Source of the DNA: Rhabdornis inornatus
Taxonomy: Eukaryota > Chordata > Aves > Passeriformes > Rhabdornithidae
Assembly (NCBI GenBank): GCA_013397075.1
Contig: VWZS01003937.1
Location: forward strand, 313,980 to 377,979
Reading direction: 5' to 3'
DNA length: 64,000 bases
Shown: piece by piece, positions 1 through 10,594 of the stretch
How positions within the stretch are numbered: position 1 is the first letter of the stretch
Layout of the letters: each line of letters opens with the position of its first letter
The notes under the pieces: generated by a model
What the model was told of the DNA's origin: nothing
What the model saw: the letters and a program-made list of their open reading frames with translations, nothing else
Databases searched by the model: none
Position numbers and translations under genes: made by a program

Positions 1-17
1 TGTTTCTAACCACCCAG
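1..17 (+). other. QKI: 3' splice site of the last QKI intron (partial intron)
   Basis: The first 17 bases end in CACCCAG directly before the sequence that completes the QKI-5 C-terminus, so AG at 16-17 is read as the acceptor. The pyrimidine tract is short and interrupted. TTCTAAC at 4-10 looks like a branch-point consensus but lies only about 7 bases from the AG, too close to serve as one, so the real branch point is probably left of the window. The same TAAC is a possible half-site for QKI protein. Confidence 0.85.
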
Positions 18-35
18 CCGCCACCGGCAACTAAC
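7..35 (+). promoter_or_regulatory. QKI: Quaking response element overlapping the QKI-5 stop codon
   Basis: ACTAAC at 30-35 is the exact QKI core motif, and the stop codon TAA (32-34) lies inside it. A TAAC half-site at 7-10 is 19 bases upstream, within the 1-20 base spacing described for bipartite elements, though in the reverse order and on the intron side of the splice site. In pre-mRNA, QKI could bind across this acceptor; in mature mRNA only the ACTAAC core remains. A weaker TCTAAC is at 174-179. QKI cross-regulation of its own isoforms is known. Use of this particular site is inference. Confidence 0.55.
18..34 (+). CDS. QKI: Quaking (QKI) isoform QKI-5, last codons only
   Basis: Only the end of the reading frame is present. 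Exon bases 18-19 (CC) complete a codon begun with G in the previous exon, followed by GCC ACC GGC AAC TAA. This gives Ala-Ala-Thr-Gly-Asn-stop, which matches the known QKI-5 C-terminus. QKI is a STAR-family RNA-binding protein with QUA1, KH and QUA2 regions that binds ACUAAY plus a UAAY half-site and controls splicing, RNA stability and translation. The isoforms differ by alternative terminal exons, and QKI-5 is the nuclear form. The domains and the nuclear localisation signal are encoded left of the window. The match covers few residues, but splice site, phase, stop and the following 3'UTR features agree. The fragment is partial at its 5' side only. Confidence 0.9.
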
Positions 36-89
36 CTATGACCTTCTGACCTCTGAACTCTTCACCCAATGATGACCTGACCATGCCTG

Positions 90-97
90 CCTGCTGA
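90..97 (+). promoter_or_regulatory. miR-214-3p 8-mer seed match in QKI 3'UTR
   Basis: CCTGCTGA pairs with miR-214-3p seed positions 2-8 and has A opposite position 1. It lies about 55 bases after the stop codon, outside the ribosome shadow. QKI is a reported miR-214 target. The bases just upstream (TGCCTGC) could add pairing. Confidence 0.5.
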
Positions 98-927
98 TCA
101 GTTAACTGGTAAACGCCTTTGCTTGCCTGTCTTCAGTGCAGCGAGCTGGGGCACTTGTCCGTTCGTCTTACCATCTAACAAAACAGACAAAGAAATTGTT
201 GTCCTCCAACTCCGCTTTTTGTTGTTCTCCTGTTTGGGTGAAAGTGGTTCTAGAACCTGCACTGAATAGTAGTAAAGCAATAAGGTCCAACTCATCCCTC
301 CGCACTGATCATCCTCTAGTGTCCCACCCCAAGCGAACGGTAAGGAGGCCTCGCACGAGATGGAGACAGATGTCCCTTAACTACCCGATGACAGAGGCAG
401 TTACTGTGAGAGACTTCTAGGAATATTTTTCTTCTCAGAAAAAAAAAAAAAATGAAAAAAAGTCAAAGCTCTCTCTGAATGTACTGTGTGATGATGCATC
501 ATGCATGAACCTTTGGTCAGGGATGTCATTGGGGAAGGGATTCCAAAAAGTATTCAAAATTTGATATGCTGTTTAGTCACTACCAGTGCCCTCAAAGGGC
601 AGATGTTGCAGCCTTTTTTCTATTGCCTGCCAAATTGGACGTTTTAAAGGAAAGTGTGCCATGAAATGCAGATTACGATGACTTTTCAGAACTACATTAA
701 TGCAGAAAACAAAACAGCAACACTATTAAAGCGAAATAAAAGTTGAAATTGTTTTAACCATATTTTAATCTCCTTGGAAGATTATATGAGAACAAGGTAC
801 ATGCATTATGTGTCACATTACTGGGCAAACTGTTCAAATATTTTTTTTAAACCTCCCTGTATAGAAAAAAATTCATTAAGGATGTAAAAGCCATGCTTGC
901 CTATTTGCTGTATACATGTAATGAAAT

Positions 928-935
928 TGTAGATA
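928..935 (+). promoter_or_regulatory. Pumilio-type element in the proximal QKI 3'UTR
   Basis: TGTAGATA matches the Pumilio consensus UGUANAUA exactly and lies in AU-rich, probably unstructured RNA, which favours PUM1/PUM2 binding. Function is inferred from the motif alone. Confidence 0.4.
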
Positions 936-959
936 AAGTGTAGTGCATTGAAACAAAAT

Positions 960-1080
960 GAACAAAAAAGTAGATACTTTTACTATACAAGGGTGCTGGT
1001 GCAGAAAAAAAAAATATATTTTTGGAAATGTAGCATTTTATACTTTCAAGTGTTATAAAAAAAAAGAAAAAAAGAACAAA
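960..1080 (+). promoter_or_regulatory. pair of miR-375-type seed matches
   Basis: GAACAAA occurs at 960-966 and 1074-1080. It pairs with miR-375 seed positions 2-7 plus A1 (7mer-A1 type). A third copy lies at 2525-2531 and another at 4737-4743 in the possible extended UTR. QKI is reported to be repressed by miR-375 together with miR-200. The surroundings are AU-rich. 7mer-A1 sites are weak individually. Confidence 0.4.
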
Positions 1081-1958
1081 GAAACCCTTTATTTCATTAA
1101 ATGATTTTTTCTGGTGGTTGTCAAGAAACAAAAGACCAAAAGAGCCTTTTAGTCTTTCTTTTTTATTTTTTAAGTATTGGAATAAGTCTAAAGAAAAGGA
1201 AGTGCCTTATTTTCTTCATGGTCATTTAGTCAAATGTCTTGTATAATCAGCTTCTCCCTCAGACAAGTTACTGCATGCCACTCAGTCGCCCAGTATGTGA
1301 AAGAAGCTGTGAGGGAAGACAAATGATGAGTTGACCATATTAATTACCTGATTTTTGCCATACTAGTGTGATGTGACTTTGCCAAAATCTCATTAAGTGA
1401 AGTATTTGCTAAGTTTTCATCAAACCAGCCCGTTATTATTTCAACCCCTCTACTTTTTAAATCATAACAAATGCCGTATTTGTGCAACGTAAACCAAAGG
1501 ATTCTGTGATACAGACTGTCCCATGCTAAAGGAGATTATTTGATGACAAATGTTTGTAGAGCTGGAATTTATGTCATTTTTGTTTAGGGATGGAGAGGAG
1601 TTTTCTTGATTTTGGTTGTAATAAATATTACATCAACTGTAGTAGGCTTCGGCATCACCCAGAAAATGGATATTCTGCAGATAATGAAACTGAAAGTGCT
1701 TAGTGAGTTTTCAGTCAGTGACTGAGCACATCCCCAGTTTCCACAAGCAGCTCCTGCAGTGGCAAACAGCATAGACGTTACTTACTTTTCAGCTCGTCTT
1801 TGACTATTGTTAGATCTGGCCCATTGGCTTTTCTTCAAAAGATGAGCAGGAGAGGGACTTCAGCCATTTGAAGTCCAGCTATACCTTATTTTTAACCCTT
1901 GTTTCCACATGAGGTTCGAATAGCTGGGCAATTGCAAGAGCTGAAGCTGTTGAACGCA

Positions 1959-2686
1959 CAGTATTTAGTTCTGAAAACATTAAGTATTACTTTGTGGGGC
2001 TCAGTACTAAACTTGGCAAATATCAGGTGATCATTTTATTCCCCTTTTGTCAACTTATTCTCCTCCTGCAAATCTTCACAGCTTCCAAATGAAAGGTCAA
2101 TAGTAAGCTAAGAGGGCTTACATTTTTAAGCACCTGCATGGTGACCTCATCTAACATCTTGTCTCACCTGGAAATAATTATCAGTTTATTTACTATGCAA
2201 TAGACATTCATCCTTTTGTATTCAGCTAGATTTTTGTTTATTGTGCCACCGGCTTTGTCTTCCTGTTACACATACAGTTGTGTTGATTTTATTTACAGTA
2301 TATGCTGTGCCATTTTGATTTTATTTTGGTTGGTTGGTTGAATAAACTTGCGACACTCGAACATTTGAAGAGAGATTTGCTAAAACAATACCAGTATTTG
2401 ATCCAGTTTCATCTCAACTATGATAAAACCTGGACGCTTTAGACATTTATCAAAGGTCTTTTACTGTGGGGGGAGGGGAAGTGTATGGAATAGATGTGTG
2501 ACATGTGAAAGTAATGTTTGCTCTGAACAAACTTCTGAAAACTTAGTTGACAAAATTTTGGATCAACTTAAAAAAAAAGCATGACTTTTGAAATCTCTGA
2601 ATGCCTTGGTTCTCAGTATTATCATTCTTTAATGACTTTTTCTTTATTAAAATAAGTAGTTTTAAGACTTCTTTCTGACAGTATTA
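1959..2686 (+). promoter_or_regulatory. cluster of four miR-200b/c/429-type sites
   Basis: CAGTATT, the complement of miR-200b/c/429 seed positions 2-8, occurs at 1959-1965, 2392-2398, 2614-2620 and 2679-2685. The last two continue with A and are full 8-mers (CAGTATTA), 65 bases apart. By rough hand estimate for this base composition about 0.3 sites would be expected in the whole 3.2-kb UTR. Repression of QKI by the miR-200 family, affecting splicing during epithelial-mesenchymal change, is published, so the cluster fits known biology. Two more 7-mers lie beyond the main poly(A) site, at 3835-3841 and 4346-4352. Confidence 0.6.
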
Positions 2687-3176
2687 TGTAATTTTTTTAG
2701 AGTGGGTAGATGGGAGTGTCGCTTGTATGTAACCGTACAGATGACATGTATTTGTCTATTCTTTATTATCTTAGTAGTTTCATGCTATGTATGTACCATA
2801 ACCAACCTATTGCCTATGAGAAACATGTAAGATAATGTATTTACAGCCATTGTTACAAGTTTATAATGTATTTTTCTATCTTGTTTTATATGTATGTTAT
2901 ATAACATTCAAAAGAATTTTTTTCCTGATTGAGAAAAAAGGATACAAAATGCAAAACCCACAATTTTGATAACTGAAAAATTGCCAATTGTTTTGCAGTA
3001 CTTTATTATATTGGGAGTGTTGTCTTTCTTGGGCTTTTAGTTAGCTACTGGATGAATACATTAGACATATTTGGGTTTTAGTTGGGTTTTTACATAGCTT
3101 GCATTTTAATTCTTTGGTTCTTTGCTGTTTCTATTAACCCATAGCATTATTTTAATAAATGTTATAATACCAACCT

Positions 3177-3300
3177 ACTAACTCTGGACTATGTCTGTTT
3201 ATTAACCATTACGTGTTTAATTAAAATAAACAAATAAAGACGGAAGAATGTAAAGTCTTGAGTTACTGGACTAACCCTGAAGAACGTGACCACAGATAAC
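3177..3300 (+). promoter_or_regulatory. two ACTAAC Quaking motifs bracketing the poly(A) signals
   Basis: ACTAAC occurs at 3177-3182 with a TAAC half-site at 3203-3206 (20-base gap), and again at 3270-3275 with TAAC at 3297-3300 (21-base gap). The AATAAA hexamers at 3225-3238 lie between the two pairs. The first pair fits the bipartite Quaking response element at the limit of its spacing; the second is one base beyond. QKI bound here could affect cleavage at this site, but that is inference. Confidence 0.4.
3225..3238 (+). terminator. QKI: main QKI-5 poly(A) signal (two AATAAA hexamers)
   Basis: AATAAA occurs at 3225-3230 and 3233-3238. Cleavage would be expected 10-30 bases later. A T/G-rich stretch at about 3308-3332 could be the downstream element, although it is rather distant. 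An isolated AATAAA at 3154-3159 and one at 2341-2346 could be used as minor sites. The position agrees with the size expected of the shorter QKI-5 mRNA. Confidence 0.6.
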
Positions 3301-4187
3301 ACAACGTGACTTGTTTTTATGTTGTTTGTCAGCTGACATTCTGCACACTACTATTAAGTTGGCTTTGGTCATTCTGGCCTTTTACCTTGGGGAATAGGTG
3401 CCAGTAGAAATGGGAACAAAGTAGCATTTTTTGAGGCATTCTTCTTGTAGAGTCTCGCCACTTGCCTTTCAGCATCTGCATTACTAATTCCACACTTTCT
3501 TTTTCTTTCTCTAAAATAATTACTATTGGCTCACAGCAAAAGAGCAAAAGATGCCAGTGTATTGGTAAATCGTGACGGTGTACAGAAACCAGTTTGATTC
3601 TTTGTTGAACCATACAGAGATTGCAGTTAATCGCACAGTAATTTGTGATTTGTTGGTTTTGGCACCTGATTCACTGTTGCATCATGTGACGTTGCTAAGC
3701 ACAAAATATTTCTGGGCAGAATTGCTGTACATTGAAACACAAAACCTGGGGATTTCCTTTGGCAAAAGTGCCTTATTTATGCCACGCTATTTCAAGTAAC
3801 TTTTTTTTTTTTTTGTACTTCTGCTGTAGTCTATCAGTATTGCCTAGCTCAGGGGAGTACAACTTCTGTAAGCCAAAGGTCAGACTGGATCTCTTCCTAA
3901 TGACTGCAGAAAGTACAAAAATACACCTTTCACTAAATTACCAAGCAACATCCATTTCAAATTCCAGAGCTGCCTTTATGTGATCTTTATCCCTGTGGAT
4001 GACTGAAGCAACATGAATGCAGGGAATTGAAATGGTGAAAATGTTGTTTTGAATGTACATCTATGCAAATATTTTTATCGATATGCTTCCCCTTTCTTAG
4101 AACTGCACTGTCTGAGGCTCCTCTACATTTCCCATTTGTAACCTTGAGTGGGCAGTAATTACCGCCAATGTCAAGGGAGATCCTCAA

Positions 4188-4231
4188 TGTAGATAACTTT
4201 TCAGATGTCAACAGTTTTTTTCCTGTAGATA
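4188..4231 (+). promoter_or_regulatory. paired Pumilio-type elements
   Basis: Two exact TGTAGATA motifs lie at 4188-4195 and 4224-4231, with 28 bases between them. The same octamer occurs at 928-935. Close pairs can bind two PUF proteins. This matters only if the DNA beyond 3260 is transcribed as QKI 3'UTR. Confidence 0.35.
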
Positions 4232-6254
4232 GTAAAAATTGAGATGAGGAATTTGAATCCATTCAAATTCCTCTTTAATTTATGACGTTTCAAACTATTT
4301 ATCTTGAAATACATGCAATATAAAACTTTATAAATAGAGTTCTCACAGTATTGCTAGTAATTAAAATTTTATGCATCTTTATTTTATGGAGAAACATAGT
4401 CTAGCTTTGATGACATTTGTTGGTTTTCTAATGGCATGTAGTTCTTTGTTTTACAAGAATTTTAGGTAGAGCTGAAATACCAATACATTTTGAATAGTTT
4501 CACTTGTGCAGAATTTTCTTTTTTAATTTAACAGATCGTGTTGCCATCCTTAAACTCAGCCACAGGCAGATTATAAGAATATTAGATATTTACAACAGAT
4601 AATATCAGAACCTTTTGACTGGATAATGGAACAAGTGTGATTACAGAGCAAATAATTTTTATTAAAGAATTTTATCAGAGGTGCACATGTAGTTTGGTGA
4701 AGTAGTCTGTCCAGTATAGGTGAAACTATTCAGATGGAACAAAACTTTAATGTTTTATGTTGAACAACACTTCCATTTCCAGAACTACTGCTTTTCTGTA
4801 ATATTTTTATTATTTTGTATTTTTATCAATAGATATTAACTACTGTTATACTTTGTCCACAGTGCATTTTCATCTCGTTCTTCAGTATATGCAGTAGTCC
4901 AAGTTGCCGTAAATTTTGTAGTATTTTAAAGCTGAGGGACAGAAAAAAATAGGAAAACTCTAAAATCAGAATAATATATTCGTTATTGTTGTCCACCAAA
5001 GGCATTTCTCAATTTACCTGAGTGCCTGTCTGAAAATTTAACTATTTTACACTTTGCCTGCTTACAGGAAAGATGTGAACTGTTTTAAAACCAAATTTGA
5101 GGATGACTTCAATATTGCTAAATCATTGAATTTGGCTTCTTTTTCTTATTATTCTGAGGTTAAATTGTTGTAGCATTTAAAAGATCATATATTCAAGACA
5201 ATGAGATCATTGATCCAATAAAGCGGGATTTATCTTAGGGTAAATTTTTTCGATAGGTCAAAATATAAACAAAAATATCATCTAGTCTTTCAAAGTAACA
5301 CCTGAGCAATGGTGTTCACATCTCACGTGTTGTACCAAAGTACAACAAATTAGGTTTCTCCAAGAGTATTTTTGTGCATATTTAAAGTGCCTTCAAGAAC
5401 ATCCTTCAGATATTTTTAATGAGCATATGTTCAGTGTACTGACAATACTGATCTTTTATTTGAACATACCTTTTAAAAGTGTGTCAAAAAATCCACATGT
5501 AGCAAATGCCAGATTGTACTCCATGCGGGGGACCACTAAAAGGTTTTCTGCCCTGAAAATGCAGGGAAACATTGAAGTGTGTTACCATCCATTAAGAAAT
5601 TAACTTGAGGAAAACAAACTTACGAGTATATGAAACTGAGTTCTTTGTGTCTGGATAAAAATACCAGTTATTAGAAATAGCACGTTGTACAGAATGGAGT
5701 CTGAGTAACACATTCCTGGGGCTGAAAGTACATAATTGTTCCCGGAATTTCTGTTTTGTTTTAATACGTTTGATATATTTTTCTAAAACACTGTTCATGG
5801 AGTACTGTCCGAATAACACCTGACCCATAACATTAACATGTGGTAATCAATGTTGAATCAAACTGGTTAATGAAAGTACAGTGCTCTTCCTTCTCTGTGC
5901 CTGTGCACTAATTGCAGGTGGTGCATAGGGGCTGGGGCTTAGGCACAGCAGGCTGCAGTCGTAATTTCTTGGTGCCTACAGTTCTGGTGTCCGTCTTTGA
6001 CAACAGACTAAGTGGGAGGAGTCTGCCTCCCAATGCAGAGATTAACTGAGATCTGAAACTCTTAGAATTAGTTGAAAATACAGCAACAATAAAGCAACAT
6101 ATATACATATGTGCTTTGACTTGTATTATGGCAGTTTATGTGAAACATTTAAGGTTTTGTTTGTGCAAAATAATGTATTCTGAGGGGAAAAGCAAACATG
6201 GACGTTGCCAAAACACATGTAAATAAACACCATTTATGACTGTACATTATGTGC

Positions 6255-6381
6255 AATAAAGTAACTGGAAAAAGTGCATGTACTTTATCCTCAAAAGGAA
6301 ACTGACAGCTCTCAAAGCTGTAGCTATAGTTTTATTTTCTGAAAAGTTAAATTCTATTCTGTATCTAAACCACAGAATAAA
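6255..6381 (+). terminator. candidate distal poly(A) signals
   Basis: AATAAA hexamers are present at 6255-6260 and 6376-6381, the first followed by GTGCATGT-type G/T sequence. They would end a 3'UTR of about 6.3 kb. Further hexamers at 6955-6960 and around 8055 show how common the motif is in AT-rich DNA, so this is weak evidence. Confidence 0.3.
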
Positions 6382-6400
6382 GAATGTACATTTTTCACAC

Positions 6401-9400
6401 TTAAATTTTCATTAATGCTTCTAGCAGTGTTATGAAAGATGTTAATTGTTGAAGAGGCTTACACTTCCATGGTCATCCCATTATCAGGGTATGTTTTGCT
6501 TAAGAGTTTCTTATTGCATATGCTGTTGTTTGTAACTATAAATGAAGGAAGTATGAATTATATGTCATAAACATGCAACACACTTTTTGCATATGGGTTT
6601 GTGGATACACCAGTTCTATAAATTTTGCAAAGATAACCATGTGATTTTGGTGATACTGTACTTTTGTAGGCATAACTGTTACAGTTGTTCACAGCAAATA
6701 AGAAAGAGGATTACTGCTTTACTGTAACTTTAACACACTGGTTTGGGGGCATAGTTTCTGATTACTCTAGAAAATGAAGATGTCTGCCACCCCACCTAGT
6801 GTGAACCTAGCCAGAAACACACTTTGGAGAAGAACTAGATGGTGCTGTTCTACATTTTCCTTAATATTTATGTGATGATGCCTAGTTTTAGTTAAGGACA
6901 GTTTCTTTACCAAGGTGTTCCTTGCTAACAATTCCTTCTACTTCACACTGCTTAAATAAAAAATGCTTGCTTCAGAAGCAAGTGAAGTAGATAAGGTTAA
7001 GTGTGGCATCTTTAGAAGTCTGGTAGAATAGAGGAGGCTAAATGCCAGTGTTCAGGTACAGTTCTGCACACCCAGCAAGGATGAAAAGTTTGGCATAATT
7101 AGTCTTTGAAGACACGTTCCATGGTGAGTCTCACCAAAATAGTGGCATATATTTGTATCTGAGCTAGCTGTAGTCTTAGAAGTTCACAGGATGTGGGGAT
7201 GCTGTTTGGCATGTGCCACTTGAGCAGGTAAAGCAGCCTTTGTCATCTTTGCTGTTACTCTGAGTGCCAGCTGCCTGTAGCCTGTAGTCCTGGCCTGGAG
7301 TGTGGGCATAGCCTCACTTGCTGTGCTGCCTCCAGCTGCACTGTGCAAGCCCCCTCCTTCATCCATCCAGATCCCTAGAGAGCAAAATTGTGTTGACCTT
7401 TCTTGCCTCTTGCACCAAGTCAGTAATACCTGTTTGTGGTCACGTTCACATTAAGAATTGCATTTATAGGTCTACAAGTTAAAGCTAGATGTGGAGTTTA
7501 AAGACTAGAAATTTTTTATCAACAGACTTCATCACCATTCTACCAGCACTGTCTGTTTGTTTTGGTATGTTTATGGGGGATGGCTTACCTTACTAGATGG
7601 CTCCTCTTTGCATTACTACAGTTACTGTAGTTCCCTTGAGGCAATGCAAACTTAACCATTTTTGGTGTCAAAATAATGAGAGGCATTCATAGCAAAGAGT
7701 ACAAAGTGCAGTGTCAGAAATTACTCTTTCATGTTGGCATTCGGGTCTACCAGCAAAAGCAAAAAGAGACTTTTTCCGATTGTTTACTTGGTGACCCTGT
7801 GAAGTTCTCAAACAATTAGAAGTAGACAACTGACAGGCAGTTCCTATTGAGTTGAACTCTAAAATTTAACAATCACAACCAGCTACTCCCTAAAAAGGTG
7901 TTGGGTTTTTTTGTTTGTTTGTTTTGGTTTTTTGGGTTTTTTGTTTTGGTTTGGTTTTTGGTTTTTTGTTGGGTTTTTTCCACAAAGTAGCATAGCATGT
8001 ATTTGTCCTTTTTATTTTCTGTCACAGTGTTTTCAAAGTGTTGTCATCTTCAGCAATAAATGAGGTTACTACTTTGAAGAGTAAACTCGATAAACTCAGA
8101 GGTGAGGCCCAGGGAAAAAAAACATCAAATGATGGCACACCTCAAGACTGCATCATTTCTTACCAGTAGATGAAGGTGTTTTCTATGAAGTTCATGTATT
8201 TGTAAGCACCTTATACAGTCAAGAGGCTAAGCAGAGAAACTATTTTTGTTTGTGGGAGTTTTTTAGAATGAATTCTATAGATTTTCAGTTCACTGAGGGT
8301 GGCCTTTATTAAGCAGGTGGTACTTCCTGAAGATAGGAAGTTCCCATGTCCTCTTGCCATAGGTCAGTTATTGAGCAAACAAGTGTTGAGTGTTGATTCT
8401 GATTTGTTTTCATACTCATATGAAAAAGAAGCCCCATCTTTTTTATCCAGGTCTTTTTAATACCATGACAGATGTATCAGTCTGTACTTCCTAGAGCAGT
8501 GTTTTAAAGGGATTTTTTTTTTTTTAATTGAAGTTATTTCTGTAAAAAGACAGGTTGAGTGAGCAAGAGTGTTACGAGAAATGTGTTAATATATGATAAA
8601 GATACTGGGATCACTGTTTTAAGAGTCTCACTGTGTTGTGTGTATTAAAAATCCACAATGAAATGTTAGTGTAATATTTCTCTTGTTGTCTACACCTTTC
8701 CAATTTTGATTTCCAGACAAGGTGGTTTTCATGAGACTAAGACTACTTTGTGCAGCTCAGAGGTAATGAAATGACGAGATAACTGCAGATCACTCCTATG
8801 TGTGTGCCTTTTCATAGAGCACAGCCTTTTTAAGGTCTTGACCTCAGATACTGGGTAAAACATTGTAAATTTGTGATGCAGGGAGCACAGTTTATTTGTT
8901 AGCCTCTCTGCTAACTATTGAAAGTTCAAATGTCACTGCCAGTTCAGAAATGTTACTGCATGTTAATTGCTGTGGCAAATTACATGTCTTGTTTTTAATG
9001 TTGGTGCAATCTGGAGACCTCCATATGCATACTACTCTAGAAAATCTCTGGATCATTTTCATGATCTTTCATGAAGAGTGGATCCAGTACTGCTGAGGGG
9101 GCCCCAAGGCCATTACTTGCATGCCCTTGTGTGACTTTTCCCATATAACCTTAGTGATGAGACAATTTTGATTCTTTCCCTGAAAGGCAATGAATGAAGC
9201 AGATCTTCAGCTTTGTTTCTGAGGGAAAATAGCAAATGTTGACTGAAAGAAGATAAGGAATAACTAATGTCAAAGCTTTGAACCCTGTCCTGAACAGATG
9301 ACAAAAACTTACTCTGGACTTTCTATGAGCCAAGAAGAGGAGACAACCCTAAACAAGAGCAGCACTGTCAAGCCCATGCTGTGTTGACAAGAAGTTCATC

Positions 9401-10594
9401 AGACACTGTAGGCTGGAATTTTAAGTGAAGAAAATTGAAATTATCTTGGTCCTTGAAGAACTGGTTCACCATATCTGCCCGTTATCTTAAGCAAGCTTGT
9501 TAATTTCTCTGTTGGAAATTTTTCCCTTCTTCAGCCTAATTTGAATTTCTTGTTCTTTTATTCTAAGGTTCTGCCCTGCCCGCTTCGGTGCTTTCATTTC
9601 ATAGAAAAATTCCACCTTCATTAGGATGATGAGGTGGCACAGGTCTTTCTTGGTACAGAAAGACAAGAAGCAAGACTTCAGGTCTAGATCAGGATGTTCA
9701 AGTGTGGCATTATTTAGAAAGCCTGTTTTACATACACATGACTCAAAGCAGATGGAAGAGAACTATTTTGATAGTGAGGGCACAGAGCTAATGTTTGGAA
9801 CACCAGGGTTTCAGATGCTTCTTTCATTGCTGATGATTTGTGCAGTTTTGGGCAAGACCCCTGCAGCCAGATCCATGATCACCTTAAGGGATGTGTCAGG
9901 ATATGGAGTGTGGTCACCAAGGTTTTCATCAAAAGGATCTTTTTCATGGTGTTCCAGAAAAGAAAACACTATTGCCTTGTCTTCTTTTGTCAGTTTCAAG
10001 CAACATCATCTGAAAAGAAAACCCTTGGTACCCAGAGACAATATACTTGCCTGAGTGCAGAGAGGAAAGCACTGGTCTGTAAATCCCCATCTTTCCACCA
10101 CACCCACAGTAACCAGCTGGGCAACTTGGCTGTTTGGGTCTGTCTCTCTCAGGTATTTTCACATGCATAGTATGTACGGCTGTAACTCTGCCTTTTGCAT
10201 TCCCCAGCTACCCAGGATGAAAGGTACTCTTTTACTCAAGTACCTTTGGTGCTCTTGTTCTGAATCTTTGTCCCTCAGTTTGCTGTCAGCGAAATGAGGT
10301 TAACAGGAGAGCCCCAGTAGAGTGTAAGCTGTGGATGGCCACATTTGAGATGGTAGCGTGCTCAAGGAGTACAATGCTGAGTTCACTCCAACATCGTCAC
10401 AATGTCCAAGTGTCTCAGGATCTTGAATGTACTTAAGAATAAAGCATGAAAGCAAAACAAAATACCTTTGACTTCTTACTTAGTCAAACCCATGATAAAG
10501 TTTCCAGAATCTCGTAAGCCAGCCGAGTCCTAATCTCAAACCAGATGACCTCAGTGGGTACCTACAAGTAGTGCTGTCCCAAGGGATGGCCATC
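6401..10594. other. intergenic, moderately AT-rich, no gene seen
   Basis: No open frame in this stretch looks like protein. The longest, on the plus strand at 9626-10054, and its overlapping antisense frames match no family I know. Apart from the low-complexity tract at 7901-7979, nothing is clearly repetitive. Sequence near 9430-9600 faintly resembles an old reverse-strand CR1 but is too degraded to call. A far-distal QKI 3'UTR reaching into the left part cannot be excluded. Confidence 0.6.
7901..7979. repeat. T/G low-complexity tract
   Basis: About 80 bases contain only T and G, in irregular TTTTGG, TTTG and GGGTTTT units. It has no exact period, so it is a low-complexity tract rather than a clean microsatellite. 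Confidence 0.85.

Larger units (their letters stand above)
18..3260 (+). other. QKI: QKI-5 terminal exon with main 3'UTR
   Basis: The exon runs from the acceptor at 17 through the stop at 32-34 to the first strong poly(A) signals at 3225-3238, with cleavage expected around 3250-3265. The first 400 bases are fairly balanced in composition; the rest is strongly AT-rich with long A and T runs, as in vertebrate regulatory 3'UTRs. A UTR of about 3.2 kb agrees with the roughly 5-kb mRNA class known to encode QKI-5 in mouse. It carries QKI-type motifs (30-35, 3177-3182), a miR-214 8-mer (90-97), four miR-200b/c-type sites and three miR-375-type sites. The exact 3' end is inferred from hexamers, not from RNA data. 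Confidence 0.78.
3262..6400 (+). other. possible extended QKI 3'UTR (tandem polyadenylation)
   Basis: No coding potential is visible: the open frames are short, low in complexity and on both strands. The sequence stays strongly AT-rich and has plus-strand UTR-type signals: AATAAA at 5217-5222, 6255-6260 and 6376-6381, Pumilio motifs at 4188-4195, 4224-4231 and 6218-6225, and extra miR-200-type and miR-375-type seed matches. Long 3'UTRs made by distal poly(A) use are common for RNA-binding-protein genes in brain. The alternative is plain AT-rich flanking DNA. RNA coverage would decide. Confidence 0.4.

Noticed and set aside
136..420. 94-codon open frame in the QKI 3'UTR
   Set aside because: It opens at GTG rather than ATG and lies after the QKI-5 stop in a known UTR. 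It has no domain, and the only internal ATG codons are near its end.
1875..1927. tRNA-like sequence: GGTTCGAA next to an 8-base hairpin
   Set aside because: CCAGCTAT and ATAGCTGG pair across 37 bases, but the length is too short for a tRNA and there is no D arm or anticodon arm.
6966..6982. CTTGCTTC-A-GAAGCAAG palindrome
   Set aside because: About one such 8-base hairpin is expected by chance in the window, and nothing around it suggests a role.
9430..9600. possible reverse-strand CR1 fragment
   Set aside because: Only a vague likeness to the CR1 3' region; no diagnostic block or ATTCTATGATTC end could be found.
9811..9999. minus-strand frame of 62 codons with a globin-like start (Leu-Thr-Lys-Glu-Asp-Lys)
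   Set aside because: The resemblance ends after a few residues; no helix pattern or His positions of a globin follow.
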